Origin: Planctomycetaceae bacterium
Lineage (GTDB): Bacteria; Planctomycetota; Planctomycetia; Pirellulales; Pirellulaceae
Direction of reading: 5' to 3'
Length of the DNA stretch: 64,000 bases
NCBI GenBank assembly: GCA_024642205.1
Contig: JAHEBQ010000010.1
Span: forward strand, 62,001-126,000
Positions within the stretch are counted from its first letter, which is position 1, and each line of letters begins with the position of its first letter. The notes under the pieces are model-generated. The model was not told the origin of the DNA, did not search any database, and saw only the letters and a program-made list of their open reading frames with translations. The position numbers were made by a program, and so were the translations under genes. This document shows positions 44,921 through 53,929 of the stretch, piece after piece.

Positions 44921-46057
44921 TTACGAGAACATGCTGTTGTAAGTTTGCTCAAAAAAATGATCCGTCATGCCTGCAATGTATTCAACCGCCATTCTATTAA
45001 CCCCGACCCGTTCCAATCGGGGTTGGTATTTTTTGGGGAATCTATCAGGATTCTGGCAATATGACTCGAACATTTCTTTGACACGCCATTGAGCCTTTTG
45101 ACGGACTTCAATCAGGCTTGGATGTCGATAGACGTGATCGTAAAGATACTTTTCCAGCTCTTTTTTTTGCTCTGCAACATCCGCTGGAAGGCCAATGACA
45201 AAGTCGCTTGCCAGTGCTTCCTCAACACTTTGAAAGTCATAGCGTGTCAGTTCGCTGGCACAATGGCTCAACAAACTGGTGACGGGACGCTCGATCAACC
45301 GGTGTACCAACGCTTTTCGAAGAAGTTCTTCGTTCAGAGCAACGTAGTGTTTCTTCACATAGTCAAGGCATTCAGCAATCAGGCTCAGGTGCTGCATGTC
45401 TTCGATCGATACGAGTCCCAACTTGATCGCGTCATCGGCGTCATGTGCATTGTAAGTCGTGCTGTCGGCGGCATCGACCAACTGAACCTCCAGGAGCGGA
45501 TTCTGGCCTTTGAGGTTCTTGTCGACACGGCATAATTGTCCCATTAACGCTTCGTACGTCAGGTTGAGTCCGGGAAAATCATGGAACCGTATTTCAATCT
45601 CCTGGACAATGGTCAATCCAAACTGGTTGTGTGAAAATCCCCCTTCACCTTCAATGCATTCGTTCAGCGCATCTTCGCCAGCGTGCCCGTAGGGCGGGTG
45701 ACCGATGTCATGCATCAGCGCGAGTGCTTCGATCAGGTCTTCATTCAAGCCAAGAGTTCGACCGATGGTGCGGGCAATCGTGGCAACCTCATGCGTATGC
45801 GTCAAACGGGTACGATGGTAATCACCCATTTCCCCGGTGAAAACCTGCATCTTTCCACTTAGCCGACGATAAGCCGAGCTGTGAAGGATTCGGTCCCGGT
45901 CACGTTGAAACGGGCCGCGATAAGCATGCTCGGCTTCGGGATGTGCTCGTCCTTTGGAGTGGATGCTGCGCATCGCGTAGGGCGCGAGCAAGAGCTGTTC
46001 GCGTTTGTCTACCCAATCCAAAGGTTGGTCGTTGGCAACCCCATCAATGGTTTTCAT
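44921..46057 (-). CDS. dGTPase-like HD-domain phosphohydrolase
   Basis: A 378-residue deoxyguanosinetriphosphate triphosphohydrolase-like protein. Metal ligands of the HD fold are seen: H-T-H-E (87-90), H-D-I-G-H (116-120) and the following P-P-Y-G-H. The N-terminal R-D-R-D-R-I-L-H-S-S-A-Y-R-R-L (52-66) is typical of the family. It should cleave dNTPs to nucleoside and triphosphate, with the preferred base unknown. Confidence 0.93.
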   Translation of the reverse strand: MKTIDGVANDQPLDWVDKREQLLLAPYAMRSIHSKGRAHPEAEHAYRGPFQRDRDRILHSSAYRRLSGKMQVFTGEMGDYHRTRLTHTHEVATIARTIGRTLGLNEDLIEALALMHDIGHPPYGHAGEDALNECIEGEGGFSHNQFGLTIVQEIEIRFHDFPGLNLTYEALMGQLCRVDKNLKGQNPLLEVQLVDAADSTTYNAHDADDAIKLGLVSIEDMQHLSLIAECLDYVKKHYVALNEELLRKALVHRLIERPVTSLLSHCASELTRYDFQSVEEALASDFVIGLPADVAEQKKELEKYLYDHVYRHPSLIEVRQKAQWRVKEMFESYCQNPDRFPKKYQPRLERVGVNRMAVEYIAGMTDHFFEQTYNSMFS

Positions 46058-46161
46058 TCGTGCTTACGGGTTCAAGATCAACGGAAGAAACGAGTCGCAC
46101 CAAACTGACGCGACTCATTTCAAATCGATTTTCAATCGCTTGAGAAAGCCTCCGCCGATGA

Positions 46162-47178
46162 TCAGACTTTAGCAGTGTCACGCAGGTTTGAGGCGTGACC
46201 TGCCTGGCCGAACTCGGTCATTCGGGAAACGCAGACTGCTTTCATGGCTTCTCGGGCGGGCTTCATATAGTCGCGCGGATCAAACTTTTCAGGAAACTCC
46301 TGAAGTACTTTTCGGATCGCTCCCGTGATCGCGAGACGATTGTCCGTATCAACATTGATTTTGCGAACGCCATGTTTGATCCCCAGCTTGATTTCTTCGA
46401 CAGGAACTCCCCAGGTCTGACGAATATTTCCGCCATATCGATTGATGATGTCCTGGAGCTCCTGGGGAACGCTGCTGCTCCCGTGCATCACAAGATGGCA
46501 ATTCGGAAGACGTTTGTGAATTTCCATGATACGATCCATGGCCAAAACTTTTCCGTCCGGCTTGCGCGTAAACTTGTAGGCACCGTGGCTGGTACCAATC
46601 GCCACGGCCAGGGCATCAACCCCGGTGTCAGCGACAAACCGTTCGGCCTCTTCGGGATCAGTCAGCAATTGTTCCTTGGTAAGCGTTCCGACAGCACCGT
46701 GCCCATCTTCCTGTTCGCCTTCGCCGGATTCGAGTGAACCCAGGCAGCCGAGTTCGCCTTCGACCGAGACACCCCTGGCGTGGGCTTGTCTTACGACTTC
46801 GGCCGTCACCCGCACGTTATAGTCATAATCCGCAGGTGTCTTGCCGTCTTCCATCAGCGAACCGTCCATCATCACGGACGTAAATCCATTTTCGATCGCG
46901 CTCATGCACGTCTCGACGCTGTTGCCATGATCCTGGTGCATGACGATCGGAATGTGAGGATACAACTCCGCGGCGGCCAGCATCAAATGACGCAAGTAGT
47001 TGTCTTGAGAGTATGCCCGCGCCCCACGCGACGCTTGCACGATGACCGGCGAATCGGTTTCATCAGCGGCTTCCATGATCGCCTGGATTTGTTCCATGTT
47101 GTTGACGTTGAACGCGGCGACGCCGTAATCGTTTTCAGCGGCGTGATCGAGGATGACTCGTAGTGGTACCAGGGACAT
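46162..47178 (-). CDS. fba: Class II fructose-bisphosphate aldolase
   Basis: The zinc enzyme of glycolysis and gluconeogenesis that splits fructose 1,6-bisphosphate. The 338 residues begin [11 protein letters not shown] at 47178, after GGAG. They show D83-H84 in V-M-H-Q-D-H-G-N-S (catalytic Asp and first zinc ligand), the glycine motif V-E-G-E-L-G-C-L-G and M-H-G-S-S-S-V near the third zinc ligand. This is the long, Calvin-cycle/CbbA-type class IIB version. The upstream ATG at 47277 adds unsupported residues. Confidence 0.95.
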   Translation of the reverse strand: MSLVPLRVILDHAAENDYGVAAFNVNNMEQIQAIMEAADETDSPVIVQASRGARAYSQDNYLRHLMLAAAELYPHIPIVMHQDHGNSVETCMSAIENGFTSVMMDGSLMEDGKTPADYDYNVRVTAEVVRQAHARGVSVEGELGCLGSLESGEGEQEDGHGAVGTLTKEQLLTDPEEAERFVADTGVDALAVAIGTSHGAYKFTRKPDGKVLAMDRIMEIHKRLPNCHLVMHGSSSVPQELQDIINRYGGNIRQTWGVPVEEIKLGIKHGVRKINVDTDNRLAITGAIRKVLQEFPEKFDPRDYMKPAREAMKAVCVSRMTEFGQAGHASNLRDTAKV

Positions 47179-47723
47179 TGTGATTTCTCCGCATGTTGAT
47201 GTCGACTTCGCCCACCAGGTCAAAAACATGACCACGGTCCAACGGCGAGGGGCCAACTTGAAAGTCAGGGTTTTCAAATCGTATTATCAGTCTCATTTCT
47301 TTCAAACTCAATGCCACCCGCAACCAACACAGGACTTTTCAGTCAGTCCCCTGAATTCCTGAGCTTCCGCAACCCATGGAAGGCGACCAAACTCGGAGAC
47401 AATCGAAAAATAGAAAACGTCGCAGGGGATTAATGGACCCATAGCATTCATAAAGCTTGCTTTAGCCAGTCATTCGCATGACGGTTTGAAAGCCTCGTCA
47501 CGATTCACCGAACCACTTTTTTTGGGATTTGGAAAATCTGTTTGGGTTTGGATGCCCACTACCCCTGGAAATGCCGGGACCCGTCAACGGATCTTGCCCC
47601 GAAAATCGACCAGAGACCATTAGCGGCGTGCAACATCGGTTTGAGTAACAGCGAATTGTGAAAACTGATTGACCGGACATGGGTAACCCGCAAAGCGTTG
47701 GATCCAAGGATGTCGGCCGATCG
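47179..47723. other. 545-base spacer without a gene
   Basis: Between the aldolase and a lipoprotein gene, both minus. Frames here are short and lack pattern. The aldolase promoter should be near 47200. No RNA gene or terminator is recognised. Confidence 0.35.
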
Positions 47724-48641
47724 TCAATACCGGGAGGACGTCGTCAGCTTCTCAACCAGATTGGAATCGCTGAAAAGATGGTCCATCTGGGTCTGGACAA
47801 CACGAATGAGCAGCATCCGGTGCGTCGGTACCGGGCGATTGGGAGGTCCTGGCGAACCTGTCTCAGTCTGGGTAGCGCCAAAAAAGAGCTTTCCCATCTC
47901 GGCAATGTCTTGAGTCGGTGCGATCACAATTGACTCTCCCGGTCGAAGCGTCACATCAAACTTCAAATCGTCGATCCGGTTGATTGCCTGCCTGTCTTCC
48001 TTCAAGAACGACCGGTCGGCCATCTGGGGCCGCGTTTGGCCATGGTGTATTTCGGGGCCGAAGATCAAACGAACTGAACCGTCGCCCTGGGGAAATGTAG
48101 TGACCGTCATAATGCCCCGAACCGATTTGCCGAAACCAGGAACTTCTCTGGCCCCGTTACGAACTACCCAGCTGATCTCAGGATGGAAATCCGAAACCAG
48201 GATCGAATGAGGCTCACCCTCGCGATTGGAGATTCGCTCATGCGAGATCATGCGCTCCTTTTCTCGCAGCAGTCCTTTTTCATGAAGCTGTTTTTCCAGC
48301 TTGTTCAATTCCTCGATCACAATCGGTTGGGGACCAACCAGTTCATGCAGGATTGCCGGCGCGCGGGAGGGCATGACGGCAGCTCTTATTCCGTTTTGAT
48401 CCAAACGTTTGCGCAATTCCAGCGGCAATGCCTGCTGATCCAGTAACGCCCAAAACGACTCAAAGGTTGCTGACTGACTGGAATCAAGTTGGGCGATCCC
48501 CAGTTCAAGACCGACGGCATCGAGGTCAATTCGCGATTTCGGAAAAATCACCCTGGATTTTGTTTCCGGCGCTTCCCACCGCGCACACCCCGAGACACCA
48601 ATCCAGGTAACGATTAATGCGATGATGTAACTTGAACGCAT
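47724..48641 (-). CDS. Lipoprotein of unknown function
   Basis: A 305-residue protein with a signal peptide ending V-S-G-C (lipobox), starting at 48641. The middle is helical (about 100-150), and a beta-rich stretch near 170-270 contains V-R-G-I-M-T-V-T-T-F-P-Q-G-D-G-S-V-R-L and L-R-P-G-E-S-I-V-I-A-P-T-Q. That pattern recalls the secretin/T2SS-like repeat seen in planctomycete lipoproteins, but I cannot name it. Upstream frame to 48692 only adds 17 residues and would spoil the signal peptide. Confidence 0.75.
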   Translation of the reverse strand: MRSSYIIALIVTWIGVSGCARWEAPETKSRVIFPKSRIDLDAVGLELGIAQLDSSQSATFESFWALLDQQALPLELRKRLDQNGIRAAVMPSRAPAILHELVGPQPIVIEELNKLEKQLHEKGLLREKERMISHERISNREGEPHSILVSDFHPEISWVVRNGAREVPGFGKSVRGIMTVTTFPQGDGSVRLIFGPEIHHGQTRPQMADRSFLKEDRQAINRIDDLKFDVTLRPGESIVIAPTQDIAEMGKLFFGATQTETGSPGPPNRPVPTHRMLLIRVVQTQMDHLFSDSNLVEKLTTSSRY

Positions 48642-48938
48642 GCGAAACAAGGCTGCCGACCGGAACAGATGGTTTGAGGGATTTGATGGCAAAAACGAGT
48701 GGATAAATACATGGCTTTGAAGAAATAGGCAAGATGAATGCTCATCTCGGGCACAGGTTCCTGAAAAACGGGATTATTCGTGGTTTCGTCAGTTTTTTTG
48801 CAAGATCGCGGAAACTTCGACGAATTAGCGGAAACCCGATTTTTTTCGGCTCGCCGACGGTTTGCTTGAGCCAACCGCGTTTTCCAAAAAACCAACACCC
48901 TACGCGTTCGACCTGCTGTAAGAACCCAGGAGTTTAAG
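48642..48938. promoter_or_regulatory. 297-base divergent region
   Basis: Promoters for the minus-strand lipoprotein and the plus-strand small membrane protein should lie here. No operator is seen. Confidence 0.3.
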
Positions 48939-49298
48939 ATGCTGGCCCATTCCAATTCCGAATTTCTTGAGTTCGTCAAACTAATCGACGGCGACGTCTT
49001 GGGGGCTGTTTTCATTATTGGGACGGTTGGGATTTTTGTCAGCTTTATCGTCCTGGTCGTCTCGATCGCCCGGACATGGAATAACATCGCGGTCGTGAGA
49101 ATGAATCAACGCCTTATTCAGGAGTTGCTGCAAAAAGGTTATTCGGTCGACGAAATCGAAAGGTTAGCCTATGGCGGGTTCGCCTGGCGTCAGCGATTCC
49201 GCAAGCTATTTCGATCGGCCAAGTCGCAGTTTGCGACTTACGTCAATCGAAACAAATACGAAAACCAACCGATGCCGCCCTACAAACAATCGGTCTGA
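48939..49298 (+). CDS. Small membrane protein with C-terminal helix
   Basis: A 119-residue protein with one strong membrane helix (about 21-44) and a cytoplasmic part. That part reads M-N-Q-R-L-I-Q-E-L-L-Q-K-G-Y-S-V-D-E-I-E-R, a short helix-turn of the SHOCT-like kind, then a basic tail. AGGAG lies at good spacing before the ATG. Function unknown. Confidence 0.75.
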   Translation: MLAHSNSEFLEFVKLIDGDVLGAVFIIGTVGIFVSFIVLVVSIARTWNNIAVVRMNQRLIQELLQKGYSVDEIERLAYGGFAWRQRFRKLFRSAKSQFATYVNRNKYENQPMPPYKQSV

Positions 49299-49782
49299 AA
49301 ATTCTTGGCCGTCGCCCGGCAAGTTCTGAATCAGTCGAATCGGGTCATCCACGGCGGCGACGATCGTGCCCGTACTGAAATAACGGGAACCCGGGACTCC
49401 CGATCGGTCGGTGACAGCAGGTTGCTCCAGCCGACTCTCATCTGTACAAACCAGAGTTGTGATTGGGGATAGGACGTTCACGGCGTGCAGCTATCCAGAA
49501 AGAAGTGACCGCCGAAAATTGCCCGTTCATGACCTGGCGATGTCGGCCGGTCTTTCGGATTCACCAGTCAACGCGAACCGGTCTCCAAACGTTGATAGCA
49601 CGCATTCCGGTGAGTATTGCCGGGTTTTCGTCACTTTCTCGGGTCAGACGACGCTACCAGACATAAAGGTTCGTTTACTCAAAGTTACCCGTTTGTAAGG
49701 TTGCCAGTTTACGAACGTCGTACGCTTCGATGGACGCCTATTGAATTCAACAACCACAATCAGCCTGACTGGAATTTTCGAA
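49299..49782. other. 484-base spacer without a gene
   Basis: Several short overlapping frames occur, none with family pattern or a good ribosome binding site. Nothing else is recognised. Confidence 0.35.
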
Positions 49783-50886
49783 ATGAGCACATCTTCACCC
49801 AACTTACTGACGCCGTTCAACCTGCATGATCTGCAGTTGTCCAACCGGGTCGTGCTGGCCCCGATGACGCGGGCCCGGGCCGGAAAGGAACGGTTGGCGA
49901 ACGAACTCATGGCTGAGTATTACCGGCAACGAGCGGATGCCGGGCTGGTCATCACGGAAGCCACGACGATATCTGCGTCGGCCAACGGCTGGAATCAATC
50001 GCCAGGAATCTATACCGATCAAATGACGGAGGCCTGGAAGCAGATCGTCGTGGCGGTGCATGGAAGAGGGAGTAAGATTTTCATGCAACTTTGGCATTGC
50101 GGGCGGGCGGCCCATAGCAGTTTTCTGGGCGGCGAGTTGCCGGTTGCTCCGTCGGCCATCGCGATCAAGGGCGACGGCGTTCGCACGCCAGAAGGAAAAC
50201 AGGCGCATGAAATACCGCGTGCCCTGGAAACAGCCGAGCTACCTGCTATCGTTGGCGACTTTCGATTGGCCGCTCAACGCGCGAAAGCTGCCGGGTTTGA
50301 CGGTGTTGAAATCCACTCCGCTAATGGCTATTTACTGGATTCATTTCTACAGTCGAAAACAAACCGGCGAACGGATGAATACGGTGGCAGTATCGAAAAC
50401 CGCTATCGAATGCTCGGCGACGTCGTCGCGGCGATCACGGAGATCTGGCCTGCCAATCGGGTCGGCGTTCGCCTGTCTCCCAATGGTTCATTCAACGACA
50501 TGGGTTCACCGGACTTCCGGGAACAGTTCACTTATGTCGCCAGTCAGTTGGACCGTTTGGGTCTGGCTTATTTGCACGTCATGGATGGCCTCGCGTTCGG
50601 CTTTCATGAACTTGGGGCACCAATGACGCTGAGCGAATTTCGGCGAGTTTTCCACGGCCCGTTGATGGGCAACTGCGGCTACACCCAGTTGACGGCCGAA
50701 GAGCGCATCGCGGCAGGTGACGCGGACTTGATCGCTTTCGGTCGTCCGTTCATCAGCAATCCGGACCTGGTTTTCCGCTTTGCCAATGACCTGGAGTTGA
50801 ACCCGGACGCCGAGGTGTCGAGCTGGTACAGCCCGATCGGCCGTCAAGGCTACACCGATTTTCCCGTTGCTGCGACAACGTCCTGA
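49783..50886 (+). CDS. Old yellow enzyme family ene-reductase (NemA-like)
   Basis: A 367-residue FMN-dependent oxidoreductase that reduces activated C=C bonds using NAD(P)H. It begins L-L-T-P-F-N-L-H-D-L-Q-L-S-N-R-V-V-L-A-P-M-T-R-A; later the F-M-Q-L-W-H-C-G-R-A-A-H, the catalytic-type V-E-I-H-S-A-N-G-Y-L and F-L-Q-S-K-T-N-R-R-T-D-E-Y-G-G runs are all typical. H-S-A-N is the H-x-x-N substrate pair. The ATG at 49783 is preferred to a TTG at 49741. The native substrate is unknown. Confidence 0.94.
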   Translation: MSTSSPNLLTPFNLHDLQLSNRVVLAPMTRARAGKERLANELMAEYYRQRADAGLVITEATTISASANGWNQSPGIYTDQMTEAWKQIVVAVHGRGSKIFMQLWHCGRAAHSSFLGGELPVAPSAIAIKGDGVRTPEGKQAHEIPRALETAELPAIVGDFRLAAQRAKAAGFDGVEIHSANGYLLDSFLQSKTNRRTDEYGGSIENRYRMLGDVVAAITEIWPANRVGVRLSPNGSFNDMGSPDFREQFTYVASQLDRLGLAYLHVMDGLAFGFHELGAPMTLSEFRRVFHGPLMGNCGYTQLTAEERIAAGDADLIAFGRPFISNPDLVFRFANDLELNPDAEVSSWYSPIGRQGYTDFPVAATTS

Positions 50887-51327
50887 TTTTTCAAGTTCGA
50901 GGACTTGCCAATGAGTTGCACATACGCCAGCCGTTTGCAGTTTGCGGCAGGAGGCCTACCTCAACGTGGCACGAACCCACAAGCAATCGACGGGCAGATT
51001 CGCGCGGCGGGTCAAAAAACACGGATTGTCCAAACATAAGTACATCGCGTCGTGAATCCTGCGGATTAAACGACGACCCATGCAGGTCGATCAAATCGAG
51101 GAATGAATGGATTCTGCCCAAACCGATACTTCCTGCCTGGTCGAACGTTTGGTGTCGACAGGCTCGGTGAAACGCGAACGGTGCGACGATGGTCGGCAGA
51201 TGCCCATTTGCCCATGGTGGTGATTGACCAAGATCGATTACCCCTACAAAACAAATTGACGCAATGCAAAGAGATGTAAGGCGATTTTCTTGAGAGAAAC
51301 TGCTGACAACCGAGAAAGGAGTTGTTG
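50887..51327. other. 441-base spacer without a gene
   Basis: A 172-codon minus-strand frame crosses this spacer and enters the pirin gene; it has no family pattern. Around 51153-51181 the bases loosely recall a half site of a widespread intergenic repeat, but no second arm is seen. Confidence 0.3.
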
Positions 51328-52023
51328 ATGATTCAAATTCGCAAACAAAACGAGCGGGGACACGCCGACCACGGCTGGCTGAAATCAGATCATACTTTCT
51401 CGTTTGCAAACTATCACGACCCCGCTTACATGGGGTTTCGCAGCCTCCGCGTGATGAATGAAGACCGGGTCGATCCGGGTCAGGGGTTTGGAACTCACCG
51501 GCATGACAACATGGAAATTATTTCATACGTGTTATCCGGTTCGTTGGAACACAGGGACAGCATGGGAAATGGCGAAGTCCTTCGGCCAGGTGAATTCCAG
51601 AGGATTTCTGCGGGCTCCGGAATCGCGCACAGCGAATTCAACCCTTCGATTACAGAACCTGTTCACTTTTATCAAATCTGGCTAACCCCAAATATCCGCG
51701 GCGTGGAACCGACCTACGAGCAAAAGGTATTCAGTGATACTGAAAAACTCGGCAAACTTTGCTTGGTGGCCTCCCCCGATGGTGCCGACGGCAGCTTGAG
51801 CATTCACCAGGACGCCAGGATTTACCTGGCAGTCATCAACGGCAGAGAAATACGTCACATGATTGAGGCAGATCGATATTCCTGGCTTCAGGTCTTGTCC
51901 GGCGAACTTTCGGTGAACGGTGAGGCGATGTCTGCAAGTGATGGTGCTGCCATCAGTGATGAAACGGAGGTCGTGATTTCCTGTCACACCGGTTCCGAGT
52001 TCATGCTTTTTGACCTGCCCTGA
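51328..52023 (+). CDS. Pirin-family protein (YhaK-like)
   Basis: A 231-residue bicupin. H-R-H-D-N-M-E-I-I-S-Y-V (His pair and Glu) and G-S-G-I-A-H-S-E in the first cupin are the metal ligands of pirins, some of which oxidise quercetin. AAAGGAG lies six bases before the ATG at 51328, which decides the start over a TTG two codons up. The biological substrate is not known. Confidence 0.93.
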   Translation: MIQIRKQNERGHADHGWLKSDHTFSFANYHDPAYMGFRSLRVMNEDRVDPGQGFGTHRHDNMEIISYVLSGSLEHRDSMGNGEVLRPGEFQRISAGSGIAHSEFNPSITEPVHFYQIWLTPNIRGVEPTYEQKVFSDTEKLGKLCLVASPDGADGSLSIHQDARIYLAVINGREIRHMIEADRYSWLQVLSGELSVNGEAMSASDGAAISDETEVVISCHTGSEFMLFDLP

Positions 52024-52422
52024 ATCAATAAATCCCGGCTGCTATTCCCGATACTTCGCTTCTTGAAGCACATCCCGTCGGGACACGTGTCGCCCTTCAA
52101 GCCGGGCCACGGTGGAAACCTGTTTGCCAACGACAACTCAAAAAAAAAAAACGACCGGGCGCAACAGACCGCTGCCGTGAGAACCAGCAGAGTTCGGATA
52201 TCAAACAGGGGTCAAATCATCGGTTCGATGGATTTTGGTTTTCAGGAAAGCTTGGGGAATTGTCTGCATCGAACGGGTTTCCGGGATCGGTTCCGGTGGG
52301 TGGGCTCGGTTCGCGGGAAATGTGAACGAGATCAAGTTCACGTCGAACGTTGGAGGTCGTCGAATTGAAGCTCTGGTTGACGTTTTATTCCGAGTCCACG
52401 ACATCCCAACCCCGGAGTTTCT
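52024..52422. other. 399-base spacer between convergent genes
   Basis: An A-run of twelve near 52139 would give a T-run on the minus strand and could help end the DUF1501 transcript, but no strong stem precedes it. No gene is recognised. Confidence 0.35.
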
Positions 52423-53877
52423 TCACGATGCAATGAGATCGCCAATCGGTTCGGCTCCTTCGACACCGACGAGTCGCTGGTCGAGTCCACCGTAAAAATA
52501 CGCCAGCGCGTTTGGATCAAGGCCCAGTTGTTGCAGAATCGTAGCGTGGATGCGTCTGACGTGCATTCGGTCCTCCACGGCCGTCGAACCCAACTCATCC
52601 GTTTTCCCCAGGCTGACACCACCCTTGATACCGCCGCCTGCCATCCACATCGTAAAACCATACGCATTATGGTCACGACCGGATCCCTTGGCATACTCCG
52701 CGGTCGGCTGTCGACCGAACTCTCCCCCCCAGACGACCAAGGTCTCATCAAACAGCCCGCGTTGCTTCAGGTCATTGATCAGCGCCGCAATCGGTTTGTC
52801 CGTTTCGGCGGCGTGCAGATTGTGATTGGCTTCCAGGTCACCGTGCGCGTCCCAGTTGTCATCGTTGTGCGCACCGCCGGAATAGATTTGGACGAACCGG
52901 ACACCGCGTTCGACCAGTCGCCGGGCCATCACGCACTGTCGACCGAAATAGTTGGTTGGCTCTTTACCGATGCCGTACGAATCCAGTGTTGCCTGAGTCT
53001 CATGACCAAGGTCCACGGCTTCCGGCGCGGTGCTCTGCATTTTGTACGCCAATTCATAACTCGCAATCCGTGCCGCCAACTCTGAGTTCCCTGCCCGGGC
53101 CAACTCGTGTTGCTCGTTGAACTCGCGCAACGTGTCCAGCATTCTCCGCTGGGCTCCATCGGTCATGTGTTGGGGACGCTTAAGATCCAGAATGGGTGTT
53201 CCTTCACTGCGGACAACACAGCCTTGATAGGTCGCGGGCATGTATCCACTGGACCAATTCTTCGGGCCGCTGATCGGCCCCCCTTTGTCGTCCAGCATCA
53301 CCACGAATCCAGGCAGGTTTTCGTTTTCGCTTCCCAGTCCATAATTGATCCATGATCCGAGACAAGGGCTACCGCTTTGGATTTTGCCCGAGTTCATTTG
53401 CAGCATCGCTGAGCCGTGAATGGGCGAGTCAGCGGTCATGCTGTGAACAAACGCAATATCATCGACACACTCACCGACGTTGGGAAAGAGGTCGGAAACC
53501 CATTTACCACACTCGCCATACTGTTTGAATTTCCAACGGGGTTCGACGATTCGGCCCTGGTTTTTATGCCCACCGCGGCCAAACGTCTTGACTTCGATCG
53601 TCTTGCCGTCCATACCGTACATCGTCGGCTTGTAGTCGAAAGTATCGATGTGGCTGGGTCCGCCGTACATGAACAGGAAGATCACTGATTTTGCTTTGGG
53701 GGCAAAATGCGGTTGCTTCGCGGCCAGAGGATTAACCCATTCCGCCCCATCGGCGCGGACATCCTGAGCGGCCAAAAAATCGCGGTCCAACAATCCAGCC
53801 AATGCGAGCCCGGCGAAACCGCCTCCGGATTGCCACAGAAATTCGCGTCGCGTGCGCCGACAAAAGTTTTGGTTCAT
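52423..53877 (-). CDS. Tat-exported DUF1501 protein
   Basis: A 484-residue planctomycete-type DUF1501 protein, distantly sulfatase/alkaline-phosphatase-like. The N-terminus has the twin-arginine motif R-R-T-R-R-E-F-L-W (7-15) and a hydrophobic stretch ending near A-A-Q, so it should be exported folded. The body shows F-L-F-M-Y-G-G-P-S-H-I-D-T-F-D, the family opening, and V-V-W-G-G-E-F-G-R. It is the second gene of a pair with the cytochrome-type gene upstream (52-base gap). The substrate is unknown. Confidence 0.94.
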   Translation of the reverse strand: MNQNFCRRTRREFLWQSGGGFAGLALAGLLDRDFLAAQDVRADGAEWVNPLAAKQPHFAPKAKSVIFLFMYGGPSHIDTFDYKPTMYGMDGKTIEVKTFGRGGHKNQGRIVEPRWKFKQYGECGKWVSDLFPNVGECVDDIAFVHSMTADSPIHGSAMLQMNSGKIQSGSPCLGSWINYGLGSENENLPGFVVMLDDKGGPISGPKNWSSGYMPATYQGCVVRSEGTPILDLKRPQHMTDGAQRRMLDTLREFNEQHELARAGNSELAARIASYELAYKMQSTAPEAVDLGHETQATLDSYGIGKEPTNYFGRQCVMARRLVERGVRFVQIYSGGAHNDDNWDAHGDLEANHNLHAAETDKPIAALINDLKQRGLFDETLVVWGGEFGRQPTAEYAKGSGRDHNAYGFTMWMAGGGIKGGVSLGKTDELGSTAVEDRMHVRRIHATILQQLGLDPNALAYFYGGLDQRLVGVEGAEPIGDLIAS

Positions 53878-53929
53878 TTTTTCAGTTTTCGGTTTTCATT
53901 TTCCTGACTTGCGTCATCAGCCCTGCATC

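Noticed and set aside
51153-51181. Stretch resembling half of a widespread intergenic repeat (GTCGACAGGCTCGGTGA)
   Set aside because: No second arm or further copy was found in the window, so a mobile repeat cannot be supported.
50891-51409. 172-codon minus-strand frame overlapping the pirin start
   Set aside because: It overlaps the well-supported pirin gene and lacks family pattern.
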